Part shown: one piece after another, positions 50,901 through 59,029 of the stretch
Numbering within the stretch: the stretch's first letter is position 1
How the letters are laid out: every line of letters begins with the position of its first letter
DNA from: Amoebophrya sp. A120
Taxonomy: Eukaryota; Sar; Dinophyceae; Syndiniales; Amoebophryaceae
Direction: 5' to 3'
Assembly (NCBI GenBank): GCA_905178155.1
Contig: CAJINV010000011.1
Location: 3,375,077-3,439,076, forward strand
Length of the DNA: 64,000 bases
The notes under the pieces: model-generated
The model's database searches: none
Told to the model about the DNA's origin: nothing
Seen by the model: only the letters and a program-made list of their open reading frames with translations
Translations under genes and position numbers: made by a program

Positions 50901-51540
50901 CAAACGGCGAAAGACCAGTGTTGCAGCATCGAAATTACGGAGCGCATCTCGAGGGAAATCGCCAAAAGAGGACGCGGAGGAGAACAAAGACCCGTCTTCG
51001 GAGAAGAAAGAGACACCAATTGAGGCTGCGCAAATTCAGATCAACATCGTGCAGCCCCCTTCGAGCAGCAGTTCTGACTCCTGTGGCGTGCCCCAAGCCG
51101 CGGCGAATAGTGTGCCAGCGGGTATGCGCCGCGGCTCGGCGTTGCTAGGAGCCTCCGCCGCGGACCCGCGAACATCAAGTGCGCATTTGTCGCCCAGCGC
51201 GAGCAGCGCCGGCACGCCGAGCCAGACAAAGGAAAACAAGTTAGCAAGTACCGGAAAGGACGTGGTAACGAATGGAAAAGATGCCACTGCGCCTGCAGCT
51301 TCTAAAGGTGCTGTCGTATTAAAGGGCAAACAAGCACCAGCAGCCGGTCCACCTGCTCCCGCCGCCGCGACCGGAAAGAATGACACCGGACCCCCTGCTA
51401 CGGGAGCAAAAGCTGCGGTTGTTGCGCCCGGAACCAAAGGCGGCAAACCACCACCGGCGGCTGGAGGAAAGGGAGGGAAGCCTCCGCCGCCCGGTGCGAA
51501 GCCTTGGTGCCCGCCAGAAAAGCTTAGCACTGGGGACTAG
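41968..51540 (+). CDS. Formin 2, tandem paralogue with ankyrin repeats, long FH1-like region, FH2 and acidic tail, about 2393 aa
   Basis: Exons: 41968-42065, 42197-43293, 43556-43581, 43808-43963, 44228-44273, 44543-48006, 48314-48571, 48743-49017, 49291-49615, 49843-50105, 50367-51540; they sum exactly in frame. The first exon is the least certain: no ATG lies in the main frame, and a GTATTG donor with a CTCAG acceptor gives MPSADCGPRKVEVVEG. Order matches formin 1: N-terminal helical region (MFGRVRK, GPLGEWFAETVILQKGLS), ankyrin-like units (FGWDSMKWRRGYTVLHFVAE), coiled coil near residue 1060, Gly-Lys-Gly-Ala-Pro repeats at about 1335-1535, then FH2 with ALWWTKK and CAGNYLNGGTDRGQAEGVDL. 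A 390-residue Lys/Ser/Ala-rich tail, ending again in GGKGGKPPPP-type repeats, is absent from formin 1. Actin nucleation is the family role. Eight introns are introners, two GT-AG. Confidence 0.88.
43294..43550. mobile_element. Introner, family A (subfamily A1), 257 bp
   Basis: It begins TATCAAATGTAAAAGTGTCT and ends CATATTTCCATTTGATA. Flanks are CGTAG and CGTGG (one mismatch). Excision joins QAISYVA to DEYILDAD. Confidence 0.87.
43582..43802. mobile_element. Introner, family H, 221 bp
   Basis: It starts TATCGCAAGAAAAAACTG and ends ATAGTTTTTTCGTGCGATA, flanked by CGGAT. Excision joins YILDAD to FFESLLATMFG, which aligns with an uninterrupted LDEDLLESLVCVLFG in formin 1. Confidence 0.9.
43964..44222. 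mobile_element. Introner, family B, 259 bp
   Basis: It starts TATAACCCGCTCAGGCGTTA and ends GAGCGGGTTATA, flanked by ACATG. Excision joins ECNFNM to STRRSALTIIG. Confidence 0.9.
44274..44537. mobile_element. Introner, family A (subfamily A1), 264 bp
   Basis: It begins TATGGATTGTAAATATGTCT and ends ATTTTTACATTTGATA, flanked by GAACA. The exon before it is only 46 nt. Excision joins GLLLN to TSLGRVAAEK. Confidence 0.9.
47131..47720 (+). repeat. Repeat-coding FH1-like region of formin 2
   Basis: About 590 bp encode degenerate 8-15 residue units of the type PGGKGAAAPPAKGAPV. DNA copies are close enough to allow unequal exchange. The matching formin 1 region is about 38200-38570. Confidence 0.85.
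48007..48308. mobile_element. Introner, family A (subfamily A1) with internal insert, 302 bp
   Basis: It begins TATGGATTGCAAAAACGTCT and ends ATTTGCAATGCATA, flanked by AGTTG. It is about 45 bp longer than its A1 relatives because of unrelated sequence near 48195-48240. Confidence 0.88.
49018..49285. mobile_element. Introner, family A (subfamily A1), 268 bp
   Basis: It begins TATGCATTGCAAATATGTCT and ends ATTTGCACTTGATA. Flanks are TTTTG and CTTTG (one mismatch). Excision joins KMLSF to WVVQQFFTAPFF in FH2. Confidence 0.87.
49616..49837. mobile_element. Introner, family C, 222 bp
   Basis: It starts TATGAGAGTGCACAACGACA and ends TTTTCCACCCTCATA. Flanks AGTCG and AGCCC differ at two bases, the most decayed of the set. 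Excision gives ASESVDELIAKKKQ, matching FESVDARMKELMKKKQ of formin 1. Confidence 0.8.
50106..50361. mobile_element. Introner, family A (subfamily A2), 256 bp
   Basis: It begins TATGCATTGCAAATATGTCC and ends ATTTGCATTTGATA, flanked by GAAGA. Excision joins ELRSEE to SLGQKKPRATG at the start of the tail. Confidence 0.9.
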
Positions 51541-52435
51541 TTTGTATGGTGTAAACAATTCAACATCCGAAACGATTTTGGTTTTGCGTATCGTGCACTG
51601 CGGCGCGAAAAAATGCTGATTGATGAATTTTTCAAATCCAATGATCACTTACTAGTATACTATACTGAATCTTTTGTATCTGAAAGTTACTTAGGACGTC
51701 CAAAACCAATCGAATACTTTTTCAGCGTTGGTGTAACAAAAGTTCGCAACGCCCCCCCAAAAATGTCTGAAGCTCTTCATCTAATTCACCGAACACTTTT
51801 GCAGAAACAACAGAAGCGTCCTCTATAGGCGCATACCAAATTAGAATAAAGATAAACATTGGTTGCCATAGAATGTAACAATAACTCTACTTCTAGCCGA
51901 TCGGGATGAAACTGAGGATGCCTAGGCCTCTACAACAACCATCAAAATGAATACCAATACAGTTTTGCGGCTTCTTGAAAATGAACATGAACAAAGAACC
52001 TCCAATAGAGGAAGTCTTCATGTCCTCTCCCTAAGATTGATTTTCAGCAAGAGCAACTCCAACGTGCGTGCACTCCTTATCGTTGTTGGACCTGAACCTC
52101 GTCGTGTGTTTGTCGTTGTAGAGGATGAAGCACCGAGCTCGGTGTTTTCGGCCTGCAAAATGATAGATGCTTAATGCCGGCCCCGGTCTTCGCATGATCC
52201 CGAGCCCGACTCTTGAGGCGACGGCTGAACAGATCAAGATCCGCAGGCCGCGCAGTTTTATTTTTCTTCGTGTGGCCTTGCTTGCTTCCTTTTATTTTTT
52301 TAGAAGCGGCTTTCTGTTTTTTCTCTTCGCTTACTATGAAACCGAACCTCGTCGGCGTCCTAATCAATAGTGCGCTGTATATTTCATTTTCTGCACTTAA
52401 TATGCAACATCAAAATAACTAAGGACTGACTGACA
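51541..52435. other. Intergenic region
   Basis: About 900 AT-rich bases with only short open frames. No introner or RNA gene is recognised. Confidence 0.5.
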
Positions 52436-54696
52436 ATGGGCGAACAGCAAGCTCTCAATGAGGAAGCCCCAAGTGCCGCGAAGTCGGCGGCCCACGGCGA
52501 AGGCACGAGCGTGCCGTCTTCGGCTTTGAACAAGGCCTCCCTTCCAACAACCACTCCTGACGAAGACGAATCTTCCCTCTTCGAAGACCGAGAACGCGCG
52601 AGGAAAGGCCTCGCCCCCTCCGGCATCCTCCGCGTGGGGTTGAACCTGGCAAACAAACTTTTGACAAGCTCCATCGCGTCACAAACCGACAGCTGCACGC
52701 AGGCGGAAGGCGTTGCGCCGGAGCTGGCGGAGGAGCTCGCGAACGAGCTCGGCGTTCCGGTGCAGTTTGTCCCCTACCCATCCCCAAAAGCCTTGGCGGA
52801 GGACAGCACCAGCGAAAAGTGGGACATCGCGTTTCTAGGCAAAGACCCCAGTCGAGCAACCTCACTGGCTTTTTCCCTACCCTACGCCGACATCCCCTGC
52901 GCTTTTTTGGTAAAAAAGGAGTTGGCAGAGGAAGATAGCACAACTGCGTCGGCGGTACAACTTGAAAAAGTCGATAAACCCGGTTTTAAGATTGCTTCGT
53001 TCCGCGGCGCCTGTTACGATTTGTGGCTGCAGAGGAATTTGAAGCACGCGCAGTTGATCCAAGCCGACAGTTTCGACATGTCCGTCTTGTTGTTCGAAGA
53101 CGGCCGCGCCGACTGCGTTGCGGGCGTCGTGGGGCAGCTCTTGTCGAAGGAGAGCAGTGACTTCAAGCTTCTTCCTGGCCCGGCGTTCATGACCGTTCCG
53201 CAGGCGATCGCGGTCCCGGTGCAAAAGACGAAGGATTTATCGAGAATCATCCGGTTTCTTGACACCTTCGTCGCGAAACGGCTCGACGAAGCAAGTAGAA
53301 CTGGAGATGAACAGGAGGCGACCTGCAGTAGTACAACTATCGTAGACCTGTTGAAGAGGCATAAAGTGCACATCCGCTTGCTTCCCCACGAGCAGAAGCA
53401 GCTCGATCGCCTGCGCATCACGGTACTCGGGTGCGGCGCCATGGGCAGTATCTACGCAGCGCTACTCGCGTCCGCGGGCAACATCGTGACCGCGGTCGAT
53501 GTCTGGAAAGACCATGTGACGGCCATGCGAGAGAAGGGGTTGAAGGTCGAGGGCGCGAGCGGGGGACGGACGATACTGCTGAGTCAGGTGTCCACGGACG
53601 CAAGCGACATAGTCGGCGGGACCCAGGACCTCGTGATCATCGCCACCAAGGCGGCCCAAGTGCCCGCGGCGGTGAAGGCCGGCGCGCGATTGCTGCGTAC
53701 GGACGACCCGAAAGCGTGCATGTTGCTGATTCAAAACGGAATTGGGACGACCGAGGAAGGAATTTGCGAAATACTGGGTATAAATGTAGTTTTAGGTTTT
53801 TGGTTGAGTAGTTTGTTTCAGTTTCTTTAGCAGTTTTTCTATCAGCTTGACAGCACCTTCCGAATGTATGATATGGTGGGATCGCAGCATCCATGCATTG
53901 AAATTGAATAACCTTGTTCAACGCCGCAGGCCCCTCCGGTCCGAGGAAAATTCTTCTCGGTATCGCCAGCAACTTTGGCGCCTGCATGAAGGGACCGGGC
54001 CAGGCCGAACACAAATCAATGAACCTGATCGTGATGGGCGAAATGGCAAAACCAGACGAGGAGACACAAACAACTGCCACAGACCCCCTACTTTCCGCCC
54101 GCGTACAGCGAGTGCAGCAGGCTTGGAGTGATGCGGGCTTCACCACAAAAGGCTCAGCGGACATCCACGCGGACATCTGGGAAAAACTGATTTGCAACTG
54201 CGCCAACTCCGCCGTGTCCGCGGTGCTGGGTTTTACCGTCGGACAAATCCTCGACTGCCCGGAGGCCCGTAACCTGAGCCTGACGTGCGCAAAGGAAGCC
54301 GCGAAGGTGGCCACGGCGAAGGGCATCAAGCTAAAATGCGGCAATAGCGACGCCGAGATCGAGGCACACGTGCTGAAATTTGGATCCACTGTGAGACAAG
54401 CGCAGCCGTCGATGCTGCAGGACCATCTAGCGAAGCGGAAGTATTTTTGGCTTAGCGGATGCGTTGTTCTGATTCTGTTGTGGCCTTTCTCAGCTTTGAT
54501 TTTGCGTTTGTAAGTAACGAAAACCAAAGCACATATTTGTTCTTTTGGGCAAACAAACTTTTGAAACATGAAAACCAGGTGCGAAATCGGAGCAATCAAT
54601 GGGGCAATACCACTAGAGGCCGCAAAGGTTGGGTTGGAAGCACCGACGAACAAAATTTTGGCGGACATAATAGTCGCTCGGGAGTCTGCCTTTTGA
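52436..54696 (+). CDS. Solute-binding domain (SBP family 3-like) fused to ketopantoate reductase, 656 aa
   Basis: Three exons (52436-53777, 53930-54440, 54579-54696) are joined by GT-AG introns of 152 and 138 nt. Residues 65-290 look like a bacterial extracellular solute-binding protein of family 3: ILRVGLNLANKLL, a GVAPELAEELANELGV helix, WDIAFLGKDPSRATSLAFSL followed by PYADIP. No signal peptide precedes it, so binding in the cytosol is inferred. Residues 327-655 are 2-dehydropantoate 2-reductase (NADPH-dependent, vitamin B5 pathway): dinucleotide motif VLGCGAMGSIYAALLASAG, LIQNGIGTTEEG, catalytic Lys in IWEKLICNCANSAVSA, and the C-terminal SMLQDHLAKRKCEIGAINGA with the substrate-binding Ser, Asp and Glu. 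The reductase is complete, as shown by the splice that restores it. Unlike most neighbours it has no introner. Bacterial origin of both parts is inferred. Confidence 0.9.
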
Positions 54697-54839
54697 AACC
54701 CTAGACGCAGTTAACTTACGCCACCGCGATGTCGTAAATTACGATCAATGCAGCAGCAGCTGTAGAATGCCACTCCTAAATTTCATGAGGAGGCTCAATG
54801 AAAATGAAAGTGTTCACGCGTTGGCGGTGCTCCGGCCTC
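54697..54839. other. 3' flank of the fusion gene
   Basis: A short AT-richer stretch between the TGA stop and the GC-rich island. Nothing else is recognised. Confidence 0.4.
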
Positions 54840-56530
54840 ACTGGTGTCGCACGAAGAAGGTGGGCGACCGCGTTGTTGTTTGATCGCGAGCCCATTATGC
54901 CCAGTATATCGGAGTGGAAGCACGGGCGGGCCGATTCCGTCAATGCCCAGCCGGGGGGGGGGGAACGTAGGGCCTAAATTGAAAGGCGCCCGCTCTCGCC
55001 AAGCGCCGTGCGCGTGTGTGCCTGCGCAGCCGGTTGGAACGAAGGGCGACGCCCGTTGTTTAGCGGCGGGTCTGCTTGGGGTTGCCGCCTTCGGCCGGAT
55101 CGGCGGCGGCACATAGTCCCGCAGAATGTCAACTACGCGACTTGCCACACGCTCGCCCCGGGCGTTTCGCAACGGGTTCGAGCGTCGTCGCGAAATTGAT
55201 TGGCGTCGCCCCTCATGGCTGCGCGGGCGCCTTCTTGGGCGGCGCCCGGGCCTTTGCCCGGGCCCAATGGCCTGGTGGCCGCAAATACACCGCCCGGGCA
55301 CCTTCAGACAGTTTTGCAAACCCCCGCCCGGGCCGCGCAGGACTTGTTTGCCGACGATTTCGCGGGGGCCCCGGATCAGATGGACGACCTGGCGCTTCTT
55401 TTTCGTGCAGAAGCGCAGGCGGCTGGCCCGCGGGGCGATGGTTGTCGCCGTGCTGCATACGCGGGGGGGACGGCCGCCGCCCGAGCGGGCCCGCTTTGTC
55501 GACGACGGGACCGAGTTCGCCCCGAACGTAGTCCGGCGGGTATTTCATAGACTTGCGCTCTTTGTAGAGCCAGTCTTTTTTCCCGTGCAGCTTAAGTTGG
55601 CCGGGGCGCTCTATGGAGTTAGTATGGGAAGCGAGGACCGACCCCACCCCACTACAGCGACGCGGGCGCCGGCGCCTTTAGGCTGGTGGTCTGCGGCCTA
55701 GATGCGGCGGGGAGCGGGCCCGACCGACGCGCGGGGGGCCCCCCCGCCCGGCCAAAGCGCGCGGCGGCGCGCGCGGGGGGCAGAATTTTGGCGCGCCTAG
55801 CGCCCCCCCGATGGATGTTGGGAGGGAAGCCGCGCCCGCCTCGCTTTTGCCCGTTAGGGGTTGCCCGGAGGTCGTGGCGCCGTGCATGTAGCGCGCAGAG
55901 GAAAGCTGCAGAGCCTGCCCGCAGCCCCTCTGGCGCGCGGGCGGCGCGGCCTCGCCCGGCGCGCAACTGCCAGTCATTCGCGTGCTATGTCCAACGTTGC
56001 CCGCCGCCGCGCAACCCACGGCCAGGCCGCTCGGAGCGTCGGGCCTCCATCTGCTTGCCCGCGCGCCCGCCCCACCCGCCCCGCGGGGCGGCTTTGTTTG
56101 CTTTCTGCGCCCGCCCCCCGACTTTGCCGGCGCGCTTGCGCAGGCGCCGCCCCTTCGGCGCAGCCAGGCCGCCGGCCCAGTTTGGGCCCGCCCCTCTTGT
56201 CGAGGCGGGGAGGCCCGCTGGCTCTCCGGCGGCGGCCCCGGGCATGTGAAAGGCCCCGAGGCGGCTTGCCGCGCATTGGGGCCCTGTAGCATATGCAGCC
56301 CGGCTTGATGTTTTTCGAAGCCCCGCGGGCTAGCCCATTCCTGCTCCGGCATTCCGTAGGGGGCTATGGTGCTCGCTGTTGGCGGCCTGGACCTGTCCTG
56401 AAGCGAGAGTGCGTGCGTGCGCTCGGTGTTGGTCAATCAAGCTCAGTGTTGGAGGTCGGATGGCGAATCTGCGGCCCTAGGGTCATTCATCGCCCGAAGG
56501 CCCATAGCCCTCTGCCGTTTTGTTTAGAAA
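54840..56530. other. GC-rich island without a supported gene
   Basis: About 1.7 kb strongly enriched in G and C, rising abruptly from AT-rich flanks. Runs such as CCCGGGC and GGCGGCGCCCGGG are frequent. Long open frames on both strands (for example 55678-56436 reverse and 55126-55701 forward) overlap and reflect scarce AT-rich stop codons. None shows a domain or splice-consistent start. It could be a repeat, a foreign insert or a regulatory island. Confidence 0.6.
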
Positions 56531-56790
56531 GACTTATTGACTGACTTACTCATTTCGCGCCCTCGTTCGCGATCCTCTTCAACCGGTTGCGCTACAGGTC
56601 GTTCCGGACTACCAACCGTGCCTGCAGATTTGAATGCCGTTCGTTTTCGTCATTCATTGACAACTACGTGTCCCGCTAGCGTCATCGACATCTATGCCGC
56701 AGCTCCGTCGTTTCAGTTTTTCCACAGTTCCTGTTATCGTGTCAGAGATAGGTCAGCCTAGCAATAGTTTCGAATGAAACATTAACATGA
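56531..56790. other. Upstream flank of the PAN-like gene
   Basis: AT-richer sequence that should hold the missing 5' exon of the next gene. I could not identify the exon or the splice acceptor. Confidence 0.4.
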
Positions 56791-57538
56791 ATATTCGCAC
56801 TTTGTGCGGTCGACTATTGCGGAGCCACCTGCACGAAGATGCATCCGGAATGTAAAGGGTACGTCGAGCAAACGGCCACGTCGACCTGTGTGCTCTTCGG
56901 CCTTGTGTTATCCACAGTAAATTTCCCGTACACGACGTACAAATGCTGTCTACTCCCTTCAATCGTAGTCATACCCGTACATTTACAAAACTTTCCTTCA
57001 ATCTTAGTCAGCATGACAAGTCTTGAAGGAAGTTGTCGAAATTTGTCGTGCATTTTGTACATGTGCGGGAATTTTGTATAGCATATGTGTCAGGAAAGGT
57101 GGACTTGACCGCGGACGGCGGTAAGGACAAATTCCACAAATGGTGCGAAGACAAGTGCTATCAACTGCAAATACGTCTGGGTCTGGAAGATGGCAACTTG
57201 TCATGCTAGATCTGAATCATGCAAAAAATCTGTGTTGCATGATTACCAACAGCCGCCCTTTTTTACCAATTTGAGAGGGGATTTGATTTCTCATGCAGGA
57301 TAGGCATGATAAAGATCTCACAGAATTTACCATGCTAGGTACTGCATTCCAGACCTCATGGGTCATGTAACACCTGCATGACAAACCTTGCATTCATCCA
57401 GACATGTTTGCAATGCATAAGTGCCCTGCAACACTTACAACTGCACCAAGCGAGGGGGGAAGTCCAGCCTCCGCGGGCCGACTGAGCTGCATCAGTTTGT
57501 TGATGCTAGCCTTTTCGCTTCTTGTGGCTTGGAACTAA
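56791..57538 (+). CDS. PAN/Apple-like Cys-rich protein with GPI-type C-terminus (5' end not resolved)
   Basis: Three exons (to 56908, 57091-57158, 57425-57538) join in frame after two introners are cut out. The frame opens after a stop at 56788 and has Cys-rich sequence before its first ATG (56839), so the real start is probably in a missed exon. Visible residues include CAVDYCGATCTKMHPECKGY, then STCVLFGLVSGKVDL and FHKWCEDKC, the Cys spacing and ECKGY / CVLF core of PAN/Apple domains, which bind proteins or sugars outside the cell. The C-terminus is SEGGSPASAGRL followed by a hydrophobic end (SCISLLMLAFSLLVAWN), the layout of a GPI-anchor signal. A surface protein is inferred. Domain assignment rests on Cys spacing only. 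Confidence 0.6.
56909..57085. mobile_element. Introner, single-copy terminus type, 177 bp
   Basis: The arms TATCCACAGTAAATTTCCCG and a matching right arm GCGGGAATTTTGTATAGCATA-like end are flanked by TGTGT. Excision joins CVLFGLV to SGKVDLTADGG. Confidence 0.85.
57159..57419. mobile_element. Introner, family A (subfamily A1), 261 bp
   Basis: It begins TATCAACTGCAAATACGTCT and ends GTTTGCAATGCATA, flanked by AGTGC. The right arm lacks the usual GACCCA block, so TIR pairing is weaker, but excision still restores CEDKCPATLTT. Confidence 0.87.
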
Positions 57539-59029
57539 TGGACGTGCCAGCAGAATATTCTGACTGGAGCATGGAACAAGAGGCTGCACGTAGTAGTGGT
57601 TCGGCTTCGAGATGAATGTGGACTCTGGCGGGGTTTGTGATACAGTGAACTTTAGGTCGTGCCACTTGAATCGCGCTTCTTTTGAAGCCACTAATAAAGA
57701 CCACAAATGTGTCTTTTTCCTCTGGTGAAATAGAGACGGAATTAGCCTTCGCCTCTGCTTACATCAGAAAGCAAGTCAAAAAATAAATGAATAAGCATGC
57801 TCCGGAATGCTGCGCGACCCGCTAAATTTCCTGCCACTGGATTGTATCGGCATGGAGAAGTGGCGCTGGCACGACTGCCAAAAGTTTTCGCCAATCCCGT
57901 GTCCGTTCAAGGCATATGGTAAAAATAAATGGAATGAAACTATGAAAATCGGTTAATTTCTTCAATTTCATCACATCTCTGTGTCCCACCCGATTCTCGG
58001 TTCTTTCTGAGAAAACTCTGTATTCACTGTGCGCCTTGTTGATATTTTGTCGGTACATATTAGGCTTGTGTCTTCCGCCACTGTTGACGAACTTATCTAC
58101 GTCTTGACGAAGAAGATGTGCAGCTCTGTGTCCACCTCGCAGTAGTTTTCGTTTGAGAAATCATACAGGTACTTCTCCTGGTATAATTGTCTGTCGCAGC
58201 AACGATGCGAGACGCAAAGAAGCCCCGTCGGTCTGAATCGTGTCAAAAGAACTTTTCGGTGCTATGTACTTATCTAATTTTTGTGCTAGCTTCGTGTACG
58301 TCCCTCTTTCTTGTCGGTGTATTGTATGTTCAAACAAGAAACTTCTGTTGCTGTCGTACGGTCGAGCGTGACTGCTTCGCGTACAAAAGCGCCTTCGTAC
58401 AAGAAAGTTTCTTACCGCACTAGTATTTCGTAATTTTCGTACACCTCGTCCGAAAGTATATTAGAAACACGTGGCGTCTGGAACACCGTCGGTAAAAAGT
58501 CGTGCTTTCACGTCCTCGTGCGCGCTACTGCTTCATTGTCGGTCCGTGCATGGTAGTCCTTCGGCTTTGATCTTCCTTCGTGCATCTGTGGACCACTTTT
58601 GCCGCTTTCACTTCGTACCGTGGCTTGATGCTCTGTGCGTTCTCGTAGAATTTATCGAAAATAAACCGAGAAAAATATGAAATGAAAGCATCTTTCCCCC
58701 ACCACCTCTTGCCTCCAGAGACAAATTTCCCGAAAGATATTTATGCAGAATTTCATTGACATGACTGAAGAAGCCCTACGAACGATTGATTGCACCATAA
58801 TTATCTGTTTTTGCGGCCGCGAGAGGCCGCGGAGACAAGTATGACTACGACATCGATCTATTCTATCATTCTTGATCGGTTGCTTCTTGTGTCAGCCACT
58901 TCCCAGTTGATCCAGCAGCAGCTTATCGACACGACGTAGCCGGCGCGAGACCACAACAGCTTCCTTTCACCGATCTTCGCAGAAAAGAAACGAAGACCAG
59001 ACTGCACTCGAGACTTTCTTACAGGAACT
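57539..59029. other. Intergenic region
   Basis: About 1.5 kb. Short frames occur, one (58187-58423 forward) with a hydrophobic stretch, but none has start, domain or splice support. No introner is present. Confidence 0.5.

Noticed and set aside
55126-56436. Long open frames on both strands of the GC-rich island
   Set aside because: Overlapping frames on both strands with Arg/Pro/Ala-rich products are what high GC gives by chance; no motif or splice site supports any.
57159-57419. Degraded element as a dead insertion breaking the PAN-like gene
   Set aside because: Exact AGTGC duplications and a clean frame after excision suggest it is still removed.
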